64,000 nucleotides of DNA from Croceibacterium atlanticum. GTDB lineage: Bacteria; Pseudomonadota; Alphaproteobacteria; Sphingomonadales; Sphingomonadaceae. The stretch covers positions 1,178,001 to 1,242,000 of the forward strand of contig NZ_CP011452.2 of NCBI RefSeq assembly GCF_001008165.2, written 5' to 3'. The stretch's first letter is position 1. Every line of letters begins with the position of its first letter. Shown here piece by piece: positions 26,015 to 34,709 of this stretch. The position numbers and the translations under genes are program-made. The notes beneath the pieces are model-generated. The model ran no database searches and had not been told where the DNA came from. It saw only the letters and a program-made list of their open reading frames with translations.

Positions 26015-27985
26015 GTGGGTATTTCGCCGCGCGCGTTTTCGTTTCGCATGAGCCTTGCCGGACGTCTCGCACGTCCGCTGATTCCGGCATCGATGATGCT
26101 GCTCGCCGCCTGCGCCCCGGCGCAGAATCAGGTCGCATCGGCCTCCGCACAGCCAGCTGCGGAATTCGATTTCGTCGGCTGGGACGGCTATCTGGGCGGG
26201 TCAGATTCTTCGCAATATTCCTCGTTGGACCAGATCAACACGTCCAATGTCGGCCAGCTGGAAGTCGCCTGGACCTTCAAGACCGGCGAAGGCCAGCCCC
26301 CCCGCTTCAATCCGGTTGTCGGCGGCGGGCTGATGTATGTCATCACGGGTGACAACAATATCGCCGCGCTGAACCCGGCGAATGGGCAGGAAGTCTGGCG
26401 GACGAATCTGGAAGGCCGCATCGGCGCCCGCGGAATCAATTACTGGCAGAGCGAAGATGGCACTGAACGGCGCCTGATGGTGCTGAACAACGGCATGCTG
26501 CGCGCGATTGACGCGCATAATGGCCAGCTCATCCAGAGCTTTGGCGAAAACGGCCAGATCGATCTGCGTGACGCCCTGCCGGAAGGCAGCGTGATGCCCG
26601 GACCGTTGCAGACGGACAATCCGGGCCGCATCTACAAGGACACGATCATCATGTCCTTGCCCGCCGGCGCATATGATTTCCCCTCCGCACCCGCGGATAT
26701 CCAGGCATATGACGTTCGCACGGGCGAACTGAAATGGGTCTTCCACAGCGTCCCGCGGGAAGGCGAATTCGGTTACGATACCTGGCCGGCCGAAGATCAC
26801 GAAAAATTCGGCGGCGTGCATAACTGGTCGGAATTCACCGTCGATGCGGAAAACGGGATCGCCTTCATCCCCTTCGGCACGGCCCGTTACGATTTCTATG
26901 GCGGCAATCGCGAAGGCGACAATCTGTTCGCCAATTCGATCGTCGCGCTGAACGCCGAAACCGGCGAACGCATCTGGCATTACCAGATCGTCCATCACGA
27001 TCTCTGGGATTTCGATCTTCCGGTCGCCCCGAAGCTGACGACGATCAACAAGGACGGGAAGGACATTCCCGTTGTCATCCAGGCGACGAAGCATGGTTAT
27101 GTCTTCGTGTTCAACCGGCTGACCGGGGAACCGATCTGGCCGATCGAGGAAGTACCTGTCCCGGCCAGCGACGTGCCGGGTGAAAAGGCATCGCCCACCC
27201 AGCCGATCCCGACCTGGCCCGAACCCTTCACGCGCCAGAGCTTTACCGAAGACGATATCAATCCCTATCTGCCCGAAGCGGATCAGGAAAAACTGCGTGA
27301 AGGCCTGAAAACCTGGCGCAATGAAGGCCTGTTCACGCCGCCCAGCCTGGAAGGATCGATCTCCTTCCCGGGCCATAATGGCGGGACCAATTGGGGCGGC
27401 ACGGCAATCGATCCGGTGAATAACCGCTTCTTCGTCGTCAGCCGTGAACTTCCGCTGCTGATCAAGCTGATCCTGGACAAGCGGGAGGAAGCGCAGGCCG
27501 CCATGCCCAATGGCGGCGGGGACGTGAAACCCTATAAATCTCCGGTGAATTTCTTGTTGCAGAGCAATGGGATGGTCGCGGTGAAGCCGCCCTTCTCCTT
27601 CCTGACTGCCTATGACATGGATACGGGCGAAATGCTGTATCGCATTCCCAATGGGGAAATCATGACGTTGCAGGAAAAGGGCATCACCGGCGTCGGTTCG
27701 CAGGCGCCGCGCGGCGGCCCTGTCGCCACTGCGGGCGGACTGCTGTTCGTCGGCACGGCGACTGACCGCACCTTCCGCGCGCGCGATGCCGCCACCGGCG
27801 AAGTGCTGTGGGAATATGAACTGCCCGCCGCAACCGAAGGCGTGCCTGCCGTCTATGAAGTGGATGGCCGCCAATACGTAACCATTCCCGTCGGCGGCGT
27901 GGGCCATTTCGCCGGGGGCCTCGGCCTGCCTGAACCGGGCGAGAGCCAGTATATGACCTTCGCCCTGCCCCGGCAGAAGCAATGA
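26015..27985 (+). CDS. Lipoprotein PQQ-dependent dehydrogenase, no heme
   Basis: A 656-aa quinoprotein. GTG 26015 is supported by GGGAG six bases upstream; TTG 26009 and ATG 26048 are alternatives. The signal ends M-L-L-A-A-C, a lipobox. The propeller starts G-W-D-G-Y-L-G-G-S-D-S-S-Q-Y-S and carries H-H-D-L-W-D-F-D-L-P-V-A-P at the active site. It lacks CxxCH. A long insert around V-I-K-L-I-L-D-K-R-E-E-like residues (L-L-I-K-L-I-L-D-K-R-E-E) distinguishes it from its neighbours. It ends at a strong terminator, so it is probably monocistronic. Confidence 0.85.
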   Translation: MGISPRAFSFRMSLAGRLARPLIPASMMLLAACAPAQNQVASASAQPAAEFDFVGWDGYLGGSDSSQYSSLDQINTSNVGQLEVAWTFKTGEGQPPRFNPVVGGGLMYVITGDNNIAALNPANGQEVWRTNLEGRIGARGINYWQSEDGTERRLMVLNNGMLRAIDAHNGQLIQSFGENGQIDLRDALPEGSVMPGPLQTDNPGRIYKDTIIMSLPAGAYDFPSAPADIQAYDVRTGELKWVFHSVPREGEFGYDTWPAEDHEKFGGVHNWSEFTVDAENGIAFIPFGTARYDFYGGNREGDNLFANSIVALNAETGERIWHYQIVHHDLWDFDLPVAPKLTTINKDGKDIPVVIQATKHGYVFVFNRLTGEPIWPIEEVPVPASDVPGEKASPTQPIPTWPEPFTRQSFTEDDINPYLPEADQEKLREGLKTWRNEGLFTPPSLEGSISFPGHNGGTNWGGTAIDPVNNRFFVVSRELPLLIKLILDKREEAQAAMPNGGGDVKPYKSPVNFLLQSNGMVAVKPPFSFLTAYDMDTGEMLYRIPNGEIMTLQEKGITGVGSQAPRGGPVATAGGLLFVGTATDRTFRARDAATGEVLWEYELPAATEGVPAVYEVDGRQYVTIPVGGVGHFAGGLGLPEPGESQYMTFALPRQKQ

Positions 27986-28001
27986 CCCGGCCATGACATC
28001 G

Positions 28002-28056
28002 CGCAATCGCGGCCTGCCCGGCGGGGTGACTCGCACAAAGGCCGCGATTGCGTTAT
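28002..28056 (+). terminator. Long-stem terminator after the lipoprotein quinoprotein
   Basis: A perfect 14-bp stem, CGCAATCGCGGCCT with AGGCCGCGATTGCG, encloses a 23-nt loop and is followed by TTATTGTCTT. The loop is longer than usual. Confidence 0.75.
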
Positions 28057-28147
28057 TGTCTTGGACAAAATCAACGCAGCGGGGCAATAGAGGAATCGGA
28101 CGGTGGCGCCTTCGCTTGGCGGGGCGCCCCGCACTGGAGAGGGCAGA

Positions 28148-28393
28148 GTGAAGCGCAGGAACATCCGTACTGCTGTCGTCGGCATATCTGCCGCCGCAAC
28201 GGCATCGGCCGTGCCTGAGCCGCGCATGCGCCCAGGCCGCACATCCGGCCTGAAACTCCGGTCAGACCAGCACATGATATCGAAGTTGTTGACATCGCCG
28301 TCCGGCGCGCAGGGGGCGCATCGGGGAGCGGCAGTTATTTTGCCAGCTATGCGTGCAGGGATGCACGTAGACAATCAGGAGAGGCCAAGATGA
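28148..28393 (+). other. Possible remnant ORF with signal-peptide-like start
   Basis: Between the terminator and the next gene, a GTG (28148) preceded by GGAGAGGG opens a frame starting V-K-R-R-N-I-R-T-A-V-V-G-I-S. This looks like a Sec signal (basic start, hydrophobic core, A-T-A-S-A), but it then turns into low-complexity, arginine-rich sequence until 28393. It may be the 5' stump of a deleted gene. The rest of 28057-28389 shows no gene; a GTGCA/TGCAC mini-hairpin lies near 28350. Confidence 0.25.
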
Positions 28394-29496
28394 AAAGCCT
28401 GAAATCCATCCGTACCATCATGGCGGGCACCATGCTCGCCGCAGCCGGCCTTGCCACGCTGGGCACTGGCCCGGCCATGGCGCAGGCCGTGCCCGACGAT
28501 CTGACCACCATGCCGGCGGTGCCGACCACTTTCGATCCGCCCAAGACCGCATGGGGCGATCCGGACCTGCGCGGCACCTGGCCGATCGACAATATCGCCA
28601 GCCTGCCGATGCAGCGCCCGGCCCAGTTTGGCGACCGTTTCTGGCTGACCGAGCAGGAATTTGCCCAGCGCCAGGAACAGGCCAACCGTTCGGACGAAGC
28701 CTATCAGGCTGAAGACGAAAACGACACGATCGGCATGGGCCACTGGGTCGAATCCGACGCTTCGGGCCGCCGCACCTCGCTGCTGGTGGAACCGGCCAAT
28801 GGCCAGTTGCCGGCCTTCACCGAAAAGGCGCAGAAGCTGATGGCCGCCAGCCGCACGAGCTGGACGCCGAACACCGAATTCAACTGGCTGACCGATTTCG
28901 ACAGCTGGGACCGCTGCATTTCCCGTGGCTTCCCGGCTTCGATGTTCCCGTTCCGTTACAATAACGGCATCCGCGTCTTCCAGGCGCCGGGCTATGTCGT
29001 GATCGCACTGGAAATGCTCGGCAGCCGCGTGATCCCGATCGTGGACAAGGGCGAAGGCCAGATCCCGGGTGAAATCGAACAATGGCTGGGCCACAGTGTC
29101 GGCCATTGGGAAGGCAATCAGCTGGTTATCGAAACGACCAACATCAAGACCGGCGATAGCGCGACCACCGATCCTTATGCCCGCAATGGTTCCCCGCTGA
29201 ACATGGCGACGATGGGCGTGCCGCCCTTCAATGTCATCCCGACCAGCAAGCAGGCCAAGGTGGTGGAACGCCTGACCATGACCGGTCCGGATTCGATCGT
29301 TTACGAAGCGACCTATTCCGATCCGGAAGTGTTCACTGCGCCGTGGACCGCCCGCCTCGACTGGAGCCGTAACGACGATTACCAGTTCTTCGAATATGCC
29401 TGCCACGAAGGCAATGTGCAGCCGCGCAACTATATCAATGCGTCGCGCGCAGGCCGGGAACAGGCCGAAGGCGGTGAGTCCGGCGGCAGCAAGTAA
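28390..29496 (+). CDS. Secreted protein of unknown function, paralogue of the 37.1 kb gene
   Basis: A 368-aa protein with a Sec signal ending A-M-A-Q-A and GGAGAGG before ATG 28390. The N-terminal part contains D-P-D-L-R-G-T-W, and the middle has R-C-I-S-R-G-F-P and V-I-A-L-E-M. The C-terminal core G-H-W-E-G-N-Q-L-V-I-E-T-T and Y-E-A-T-Y-S-D-P-E-V-F-T-A-P-W matches G-E-W-D-G-D-T-L-V-V-T-T and Y-E-A-T-I-D-D-P-S-V-Y-T-R-P-W in the protein at 37091. This family is widespread but uncharacterised. Its location among quinoproteins suggests a periplasmic partner or lipocalin-like binding role (inference). Confidence 0.72.
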   Translation: MKSLKSIRTIMAGTMLAAAGLATLGTGPAMAQAVPDDLTTMPAVPTTFDPPKTAWGDPDLRGTWPIDNIASLPMQRPAQFGDRFWLTEQEFAQRQEQANRSDEAYQAEDENDTIGMGHWVESDASGRRTSLLVEPANGQLPAFTEKAQKLMAASRTSWTPNTEFNWLTDFDSWDRCISRGFPASMFPFRYNNGIRVFQAPGYVVIALEMLGSRVIPIVDKGEGQIPGEIEQWLGHSVGHWEGNQLVIETTNIKTGDSATTDPYARNGSPLNMATMGVPPFNVIPTSKQAKVVERLTMTGPDSIVYEATYSDPEVFTAPWTARLDWSRNDDYQFFEYACHEGNVQPRNYINASRAGREQAEGGESGGSK

Positions 29497-29615
29497 TGCC
29501 GATCGCGCCCTGGCCGCGTTCCGCATCGCTGCCGGTTTCGGCCTGTAGCACGGCGGAACGCGCGCCGGGCGCCTTCATCGGTGGCGCTGACCGGATTCGG
29601 CAATGCTGACAGGCG

Positions 29616-29647
29616 AAATGCCGCGCATGATCTGCGCGGCATTTTCT
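29616..29647 (+). terminator. Rho-independent terminator
   Basis: AAATGCCGCGCA pairs with TGCGCGGCATTT around a TGATC loop, followed by TTC-TT. It lies 120 bp after the secreted unknown gene and before the esterase promoter region. Confidence 0.85.
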
Positions 29648-29764
29648 TACCTGCGGGCATGCGATCCGGCCGGGCAAGCTGCCATCATCCTGCAAGCGGC
29701 ATTGAAGCCGCATAACCATATACAGAGCCGAACGCGGCCTTCTCAGACGGGATCAAGAGAGACG

Positions 29765-31429
29765 ATGCTGAAAGCTTCCACCATTCGCCGGGCGCTCGCC
29801 TGCAGCCTGCTCGCCACCGCATCCGCCGCCTGCGCCCAGGCTGGCGGCAGCGCCAGCTCCACCAGTGCAGACGGCTTTTCCAGCCCGGTCATGACGCAGC
29901 AGGGCCTGGTCCAGGGCGCGCCGGGCAAGGTCGATGGCGTGACCGTTTTCAAGGGTATCCCCTTTGCCGCCCCGCCCGTGGGCGATCTGCGCTGGGCACA
30001 ACCGGCACAGCCCGCATCGTGGGATGGCGTGCGCGACGCAACCGAATGGGAAAAGACCTGCATCCAGCCGCCCGCACCGCAGCGTTTCCCGCCCAATGGC
30101 GCCACCGACATGCCCGATTCCCCGGGCATGAGCGAAGACTGTCTCTATCTGAACATCTGGACCCCGGCCGATTCCGCGGGGGAGAAGCTGCCGGTCATGG
30201 TATGGCTTTATGGCGGCGCCTATAATGAAGGCGGCGGCAATTCGCCCTTCAGCGAAGGGGACAATCTGGCCGCCAAGGGCGTGGTCATGGTCACCTTCAA
30301 TTACCGCGTCGGCCCGTTCGGCTTCTTTTCCCACCCGGAACTGACGGCCGAAGGAAATGGCGCATCGGGCAATCAGGCGCTGGGCGATGCGATCGCCGTT
30401 TTCAAATGGCTGAAACAGAATGCCGCAGCCTTTGGCGGCGATCCGGATAACATCACGATCTTCGGCGAAAGCGCCGGCGCGGCGATGAATGCCGGGTTGA
30501 CCGGGGCGCAAGGCGCCAGGGGCACGTTCGAACGGGCCATTTCCGAAAGCGGCGCATGGATGGGCTTGGGCATCGCCCAGATGCCGACGCGCGAAGCGAT
30601 GGAAAAGGCGACCATGGATGCGGCGGGCAAGCTCGGCACCACTTCGCTGGAAGGCCTGCGCGCCCTGCCGGCCGAGGACATAGCCAAGGCCTTCCGCGGC
30701 CAGGGCATGATCGTGGACGGTGCGATCATCCAGGAAGACCTGTCCATAACCTTCGCCAAGGGTGAACAGAACAAGGTGGACGTTCTGGTCGGCTCCAATT
30801 CGGACGAAGGTTCCTTCACGCGCGGTTTCGGCCCGCCGACCACGCTGGAAAGCTGGAACCAGGGCGCGCCGATGCGCTGGGGCGATCTGGCGGAACTGGG
30901 CGCCAAGGCCTATCCTGCCAGCACGGACGAGGAAGCGGCGGCCCAGGCCCCCATGCCTTTCTCCGACACGATGGCGTGGCATATGCGGCTTTTTGCCGAA
31001 GAACAGGCCAGGATCGGCCAGAAGGCCTGGCTCTACTGGTTCACGCATGAACCGCCCTATGACGAAGGGCAGCCGGATCTTGGCGCAGGCCATACGGCGG
31101 AAATCCCCTATGTGTTCGACAATCTGGCCGCGCCGCGCACCTATCCGGCGGGCAGTTCCGTGGAACAGATGGCAGGCAATCCGCGCGAAGAAGGTTTTGC
31201 CGATCAGGTTTCGCAATATTGGGTGAATTTCGCCCGCACCGGCAATCCCAATGGCGAGGGCCTGCCCTATTGGCCGCCGGTGACGGAACTGGAGGAAGAC
31301 GAAGCCATGCTGCTGGACGCCGATGGTTCCGGCAAGGGCCAGTGGCTTTCCCCCGCCAAGATCGAGCTTTACGAAGCCATGTTCGAAGAGCGCGTGACCA
31401 AGCCGCTGGGGATCGATTCCGGCGAATAA
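29765..31429 (+). CDS. Secreted type-B carboxylesterase (lipoprotein)
   Basis: A 554-aa alpha/beta hydrolase of the carboxylesterase/lipase type-B family. ATG 29765 follows AAGAGAGA; the longer frame from 29603 runs through a terminator. The signal ends S-A-A-C (Cys 23). Motifs include the early G-I-P-F-A-A-P-P-V-G-D-L-R-W, E-D-C-L-Y-L-N-I-W, the oxyanion-hole L-Y-G-G-A-Y and the nucleophile elbow G-E-S-A-G-A (Ser 236). The catalytic His is probably in G-A-G-H-T-A-E-I-P-Y-V. It lies 25 bp upstream of the next quinoprotein, so an oxidation-plus-hydrolysis pair is likely. Confidence 0.88.
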   Translation: MLKASTIRRALACSLLATASAACAQAGGSASSTSADGFSSPVMTQQGLVQGAPGKVDGVTVFKGIPFAAPPVGDLRWAQPAQPASWDGVRDATEWEKTCIQPPAPQRFPPNGATDMPDSPGMSEDCLYLNIWTPADSAGEKLPVMVWLYGGAYNEGGGNSPFSEGDNLAAKGVVMVTFNYRVGPFGFFSHPELTAEGNGASGNQALGDAIAVFKWLKQNAAAFGGDPDNITIFGESAGAAMNAGLTGAQGARGTFERAISESGAWMGLGIAQMPTREAMEKATMDAAGKLGTTSLEGLRALPAEDIAKAFRGQGMIVDGAIIQEDLSITFAKGEQNKVDVLVGSNSDEGSFTRGFGPPTTLESWNQGAPMRWGDLAELGAKAYPASTDEEAAAQAPMPFSDTMAWHMRLFAEEQARIGQKAWLYWFTHEPPYDEGQPDLGAGHTAEIPYVFDNLAAPRTYPAGSSVEQMAGNPREEGFADQVSQYWVNFARTGNPNGEGLPYWPPVTELEEDEAMLLDADGSGKGQWLSPAKIELYEAMFEERVTKPLGIDSGE

Positions 31430-31454
31430 GGCCGACTGACAGGAGGGAGAGGAC

Positions 31455-33572
31455 ATGAGCACAGGCTGGACGAGGCGGCATGTGCCGCTTCTCCTTTCCG
31501 TTGGTGCGTTTGCCGGTTTTGGCAGCGTCGCCTGGGCGCAGATGCAGGCGCCCGAGGCGCTGCTGCCGCAATTGCAGCAAGGGGCGAAAGCCTATGCCGA
31601 TAATTGTGCGTCCTGCCACGGACAGGATCTGACCGGCGGGCAGTTTGCCGGATCGCTCGCCGATACGGCATTCCGCAACAAATGGGCGGGCAAGAGCGGA
31701 CAGGACATGTTCGAATATGTCCGCGACAATATGCCGCCGGGCAATGGCCGCAGCCTGACGGATGAAGTCTATGCCGCGCTGACCAGCGTAATCCTGGCGC
31801 GCAACAATATCCTGCCTGCCGATCAGCTTGCGCCCGGTTCGGACCTGATGCGGCAAACCGCCTTTCCGATTGATCCGGCGGGCCAGCCGGATACTGGCGG
31901 CGTCGGCGGATTGTCGGACCGCTTTCCCACGCCGGAAGCCCCTGCCCGCCCCGATCGCTTCGCCAATTACACGCCGGTGACTGAAGCAATGCTGCAGGAT
32001 CCGGCGGCGGAAAACTGGCTCAGCTGGCGGCGCAGCCACCAGGGATCGGGCTTCTCTCCGCTGGCGCAGATCGACAGAAATAATGTCGACAGATTGACCA
32101 TCGCCTGGTCGCAGGCCCTGCCCGCCGGGGCAAACATGAACGAACCGCTGGTGCGGGACGGCGTGCTTTACGTGTTCGGTTTCGGGGACGAGGTCTTTGC
32201 CTTCGATGCGGAGGACGGGCACCTCATCTGGCGCCATACACGCGACTTGCCGGACGATTTCCCGCCCACTTCCAAGAAGACGATGGGCCTGTATGCAGAC
32301 AAGCTGATCGTCGCGACCAGCGATCTGCACGTGATCGCCCTGGATGCCCGCACCGGCGAACTGGCGTGGGACACGGAAATTACTGACGATCCGGCATTCC
32401 GCAATCCCGGCGGCCCGCTGGTTGCGGACGGCGTGGTGATGCAGGGCCTGACCACGCAAAAGGCCGGCGGATCGCTGATCGTCGGCATGGACGCCGAAAC
32501 GGGCGAGAAGCTGTGGAGCTTCAACACGGTGGCCCAGCCGGGCACGCCGGGCGGAGATACGTGGAACGGCCTGCCGGCGGACAAGCGCCATGGCGGATCG
32601 TCATGGACGTCCGGAACTTACGATGCCGAAACCGGCCTCGCCCTGTGGGGCGTGGCGCAAACTTATGACACGGCCCCCCTGCGCGACCGCAAGCCGGGCA
32701 TGAATAATGACGGGCTGTTCACCAATTCCACGCTCGCCTTCGAACCGCGCAGCGGCAAGCTGGTCTGGTATTACCAGCACATGAAGAACGACCAGTATGA
32801 TCTGGACTGGACGTTTGAACGGGTGATCGGCACGCTGGATGTGGATGGCGCACCAACCCGCGTGGTCATGACGGCGGGTAAGGAAGGCCTGTTCGACGTG
32901 CTCGAACTCAGGACCGGTAAATATATCAAGACGGTCGATATGGGTTTGCAGGACTTCATCGCCTCGATCGATCCGGTTACGGGCGACAAGGCGGTGAAAC
33001 CGGAAAAAGTGCCCGGCAAGGACAAGGGCGCGGTTTTCGTGTGCCCTCATGCCGGTGGCGGGCGTAACTGGACGCCGACCTCCTTCGTGCAGGAAACCGG
33101 GCTGATCTATGTGAATGCCCGTGATATCTGCATGGACATGGTCCCCGCCGATCCCGGCTTCCTGACTACAGGGGTGAACACGGAATATCTCGCCCCGCCA
33201 GGCAGCGACGGCAAATACGGCCTGCTGCAGGCGATCGATATGCAGACGGGCGAAGTGAAATGGGAAGCCCGCCAACGCGCGCCCTTCGATATGGGCATAT
33301 TGACCACAGCGAGCGGCCTTCTGTTCACCGGGGACATGGCCCGTAAATTCAAGGCTTATGACCAGGCCAGCGGCGATGTGCTGTGGCAGACCGGCGTCAC
33401 GGGGGTGCCGAACGGCTCGCCCATTTCCTACGCCGTTGATGGGAAGCAATATATCGCCATTGTCACCGGGGCAGGCAATCCGTTGAGCTTTGGCGTGCCG
33501 ATCATCACGCCGGAACTGCAATTGCCGCCGGTCAACAGTTCTTCCGTGGTGGTCTATTCCCTGCCTGAATAG
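31455..33572 (+). CDS. Quinohemoprotein dehydrogenase with N-terminal cytochrome c domain
   Basis: A 705-aa exported protein with a signal ending A-W-A-Q and an N-terminal heme site C-A-S-C-H at 51-55. A linker follows, then a PQQ-type propeller starting W-L-S-W-R-R-S-H-Q-G-S-G-F-S-P-L. The active-site strand differs from the others (W-Y-Y-Q-H-M-K-N-D-Q-Y-D-L-D-W). Heme before propeller is the order of polyvinyl alcohol dehydrogenase, opposite to quinohemoprotein alcohol dehydrogenases. With the esterase upstream this recalls the PVA dehydrogenase/oxidised-PVA hydrolase logic, although the esterase is a different hydrolase family. Substrate unproven. Confidence 0.87.
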   Translation: MSTGWTRRHVPLLLSVGAFAGFGSVAWAQMQAPEALLPQLQQGAKAYADNCASCHGQDLTGGQFAGSLADTAFRNKWAGKSGQDMFEYVRDNMPPGNGRSLTDEVYAALTSVILARNNILPADQLAPGSDLMRQTAFPIDPAGQPDTGGVGGLSDRFPTPEAPARPDRFANYTPVTEAMLQDPAAENWLSWRRSHQGSGFSPLAQIDRNNVDRLTIAWSQALPAGANMNEPLVRDGVLYVFGFGDEVFAFDAEDGHLIWRHTRDLPDDFPPTSKKTMGLYADKLIVATSDLHVIALDARTGELAWDTEITDDPAFRNPGGPLVADGVVMQGLTTQKAGGSLIVGMDAETGEKLWSFNTVAQPGTPGGDTWNGLPADKRHGGSSWTSGTYDAETGLALWGVAQTYDTAPLRDRKPGMNNDGLFTNSTLAFEPRSGKLVWYYQHMKNDQYDLDWTFERVIGTLDVDGAPTRVVMTAGKEGLFDVLELRTGKYIKTVDMGLQDFIASIDPVTGDKAVKPEKVPGKDKGAVFVCPHAGGGRNWTPTSFVQETGLIYVNARDICMDMVPADPGFLTTGVNTEYLAPPGSDGKYGLLQAIDMQTGEVKWEARQRAPFDMGILTTASGLLFTGDMARKFKAYDQASGDVLWQTGVTGVPNGSPISYAVDGKQYIAIVTGAGNPLSFGVPIITPELQLPPVNSSSVVVYSLPE

Positions 33573-33600
33573 GCGGCAGGGATTCCCATCGCCACATGTG

Positions 33601-33629
33601 AAAAAGGCCGCCCCGTGGGGCGGCCTTTT
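33601..33629. terminator. Bidirectional terminator
   Basis: AAAAGGCCGCCCC-GT-GGGGCGGCCTTTT, a near-perfect palindrome between the N-heme quinoprotein (plus) and the DUF6644-like pair (minus). Confidence 0.9.
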
Positions 33630-33651
33630 CCTTATCCGTATGCCGGCCGGC

Positions 33652-34167
33652 TCAGTAAAAAATACCGAGCGTGAAGCCGATTGCGCGGCCGAAGAACACC
33701 ACCAGGATCCAGAAGGTCAGCGACAGGATGCCGGCAACCTTGGTCATCACCGGGACCTGGCCCGTGCCGTGGACATCCCATTCATGCACCGTCTTGTAGG
33801 TGATGAAGTGGAAATACATCATGTTCACACCCGCCAGGACGAGGACGAACATCTTCCACAGGAAATAGGGATTGATCACATAGGAACTGGCCTTGCTGAC
33901 GAACAGCAACCCGCCCGTGATGGCCGCCAGGACAAAAGCACCCCAGGTCCAGGGCAGCGTATCGTTCGACATCTGCGTGATCGAGCTCTTGGTGCCCGCC
34001 CAACCGAGCATACGAAGGTCCATGATGGCAATCGTGCCAACCACGGTCACCAGCGCGATGACATGGATCGTTTCGATCGTGGGAAACATCCATGCCGATT
34101 CAGCGATGGAAGTGCCGAGCCCCGAATATTCAAGGGACTGCCAGATATTTTCAGGTTCAGGATACAT
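33652..34167 (-). CDS. DUF6644-like integral membrane protein (second of pair)
   Basis: A 171-aa protein starting M-Y-P-E-P-E-N-I-W-Q-S-L-E (ATG 34167, complement). About four membrane helices are visible, around I-H-V-I-A-L-V-T-V-V-G-T-I-A-I, W-G-A-F-V-L-A-A-I-T-G-G-L-L-F-V, M-F-V-L-V-L-A-G-V-N-M-M-Y-F and the C-terminal L-T-F-W-I-L-V-V-F-F-G-R. Conserved histidines (E-T-I-H-V, Y-F-H-F) could hold heme. It is a paralogue of the preceding gene and is encoded 14 bp behind it. Function is unknown. Confidence 0.72.
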   Translation of the reverse strand: MYPEPENIWQSLEYSGLGTSIAESAWMFPTIETIHVIALVTVVGTIAIMDLRMLGWAGTKSSITQMSNDTLPWTWGAFVLAAITGGLLFVSKASSYVINPYFLWKMFVLVLAGVNMMYFHFITYKTVHEWDVHGTGQVPVMTKVAGILSLTFWILVVFFGRAIGFTLGIFY

Positions 34168-34181
34168 CGATAGCCCCCCAA

Positions 34182-34709
34182 TCAGACCGGCGCATATGCG
34201 ATCCAGCGACCGCAGAAGATGATTGCGCACCACAAGATGATGACGAAGATCGCGCCGCCACGGGCCGCGGAACTTACACTGCCGTTCGCCTCAGCCCGCT
34301 TGATCACACCATTGTGGAACCAGAGGCTGAACAGGATGGCCACGACAAGGAGCACCATCTTGATCCAGAAGATCGGGTTGATCAGTTCCCTGATCGGTTC
34401 GCCGATGATCATGAAGGATCCGGAAATGGCCAGCATCAGCAAGGACCACCAGACCCACGGAACGTAACGCTTCGAAAGGTCGAGCATGGTCAGATGGCCG
34501 CCTCCGGCACCGAAGATGCGCAGATTGATCATCAGGATCGCACCGAACGCCCCGGCAATCGACAGGATGTGGATCACCTGCAGAACCGGGATCGCCCAGA
34601 AATTGGTCACGATCCAGAGGTTCAGCGGCGTTTCGGAGATCCACAATGCGAGTTCGACCAGCTGCGTCGTGCGCAACCATTCGGTCATATTATATAGTAA
34701 GTCACCCAT
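34182..34709 (-). CDS. DUF6644-like integral membrane protein (first of pair)
   Basis: A 175-aa polytopic protein from ATG 34709 (complement), M-G-D-L-L-Y-N-M-T-E-W-L. It shares the plan of its neighbour: V-L-Q-V-I-H-I-L-S-I-A-G-A-F-G-A with a conserved His, D-L-S-K-R-Y-V-P-W-V-W-W, P-I-F-W-I-K-M-V-L-L-V-V-A-I and a C-terminal F-C-G-R-W-I-A-Y. The tandem likely arose by duplication, and the two may form a heteromeric membrane complex. Repeated His in helices is compatible with a cytochrome b-like role (inference). It is divergent from the quinoprotein at 35162. Confidence 0.72.
   Translation of the reverse strand: MGDLLYNMTEWLRTTQLVELALWISETPLNLWIVTNFWAIPVLQVIHILSIAGAFGAILMINLRIFGAGGGHLTMLDLSKRYVPWVWWSLLMLAISGSFMIIGEPIRELINPIFWIKMVLLVVAILFSLWFHNGVIKRAEANGSVSSAARGGAIFVIILWCAIIFCGRWIAYAPV

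Noticed and set aside
26201-28087. 628-codon frame antisense to a quinoprotein (similar ones at 29753-31462, 31041-32591 and 35132-37006)
   Set aside because: All mirror sense genes with clear signals, domains and ribosome sites; third-position GC bias opens the antisense frame.
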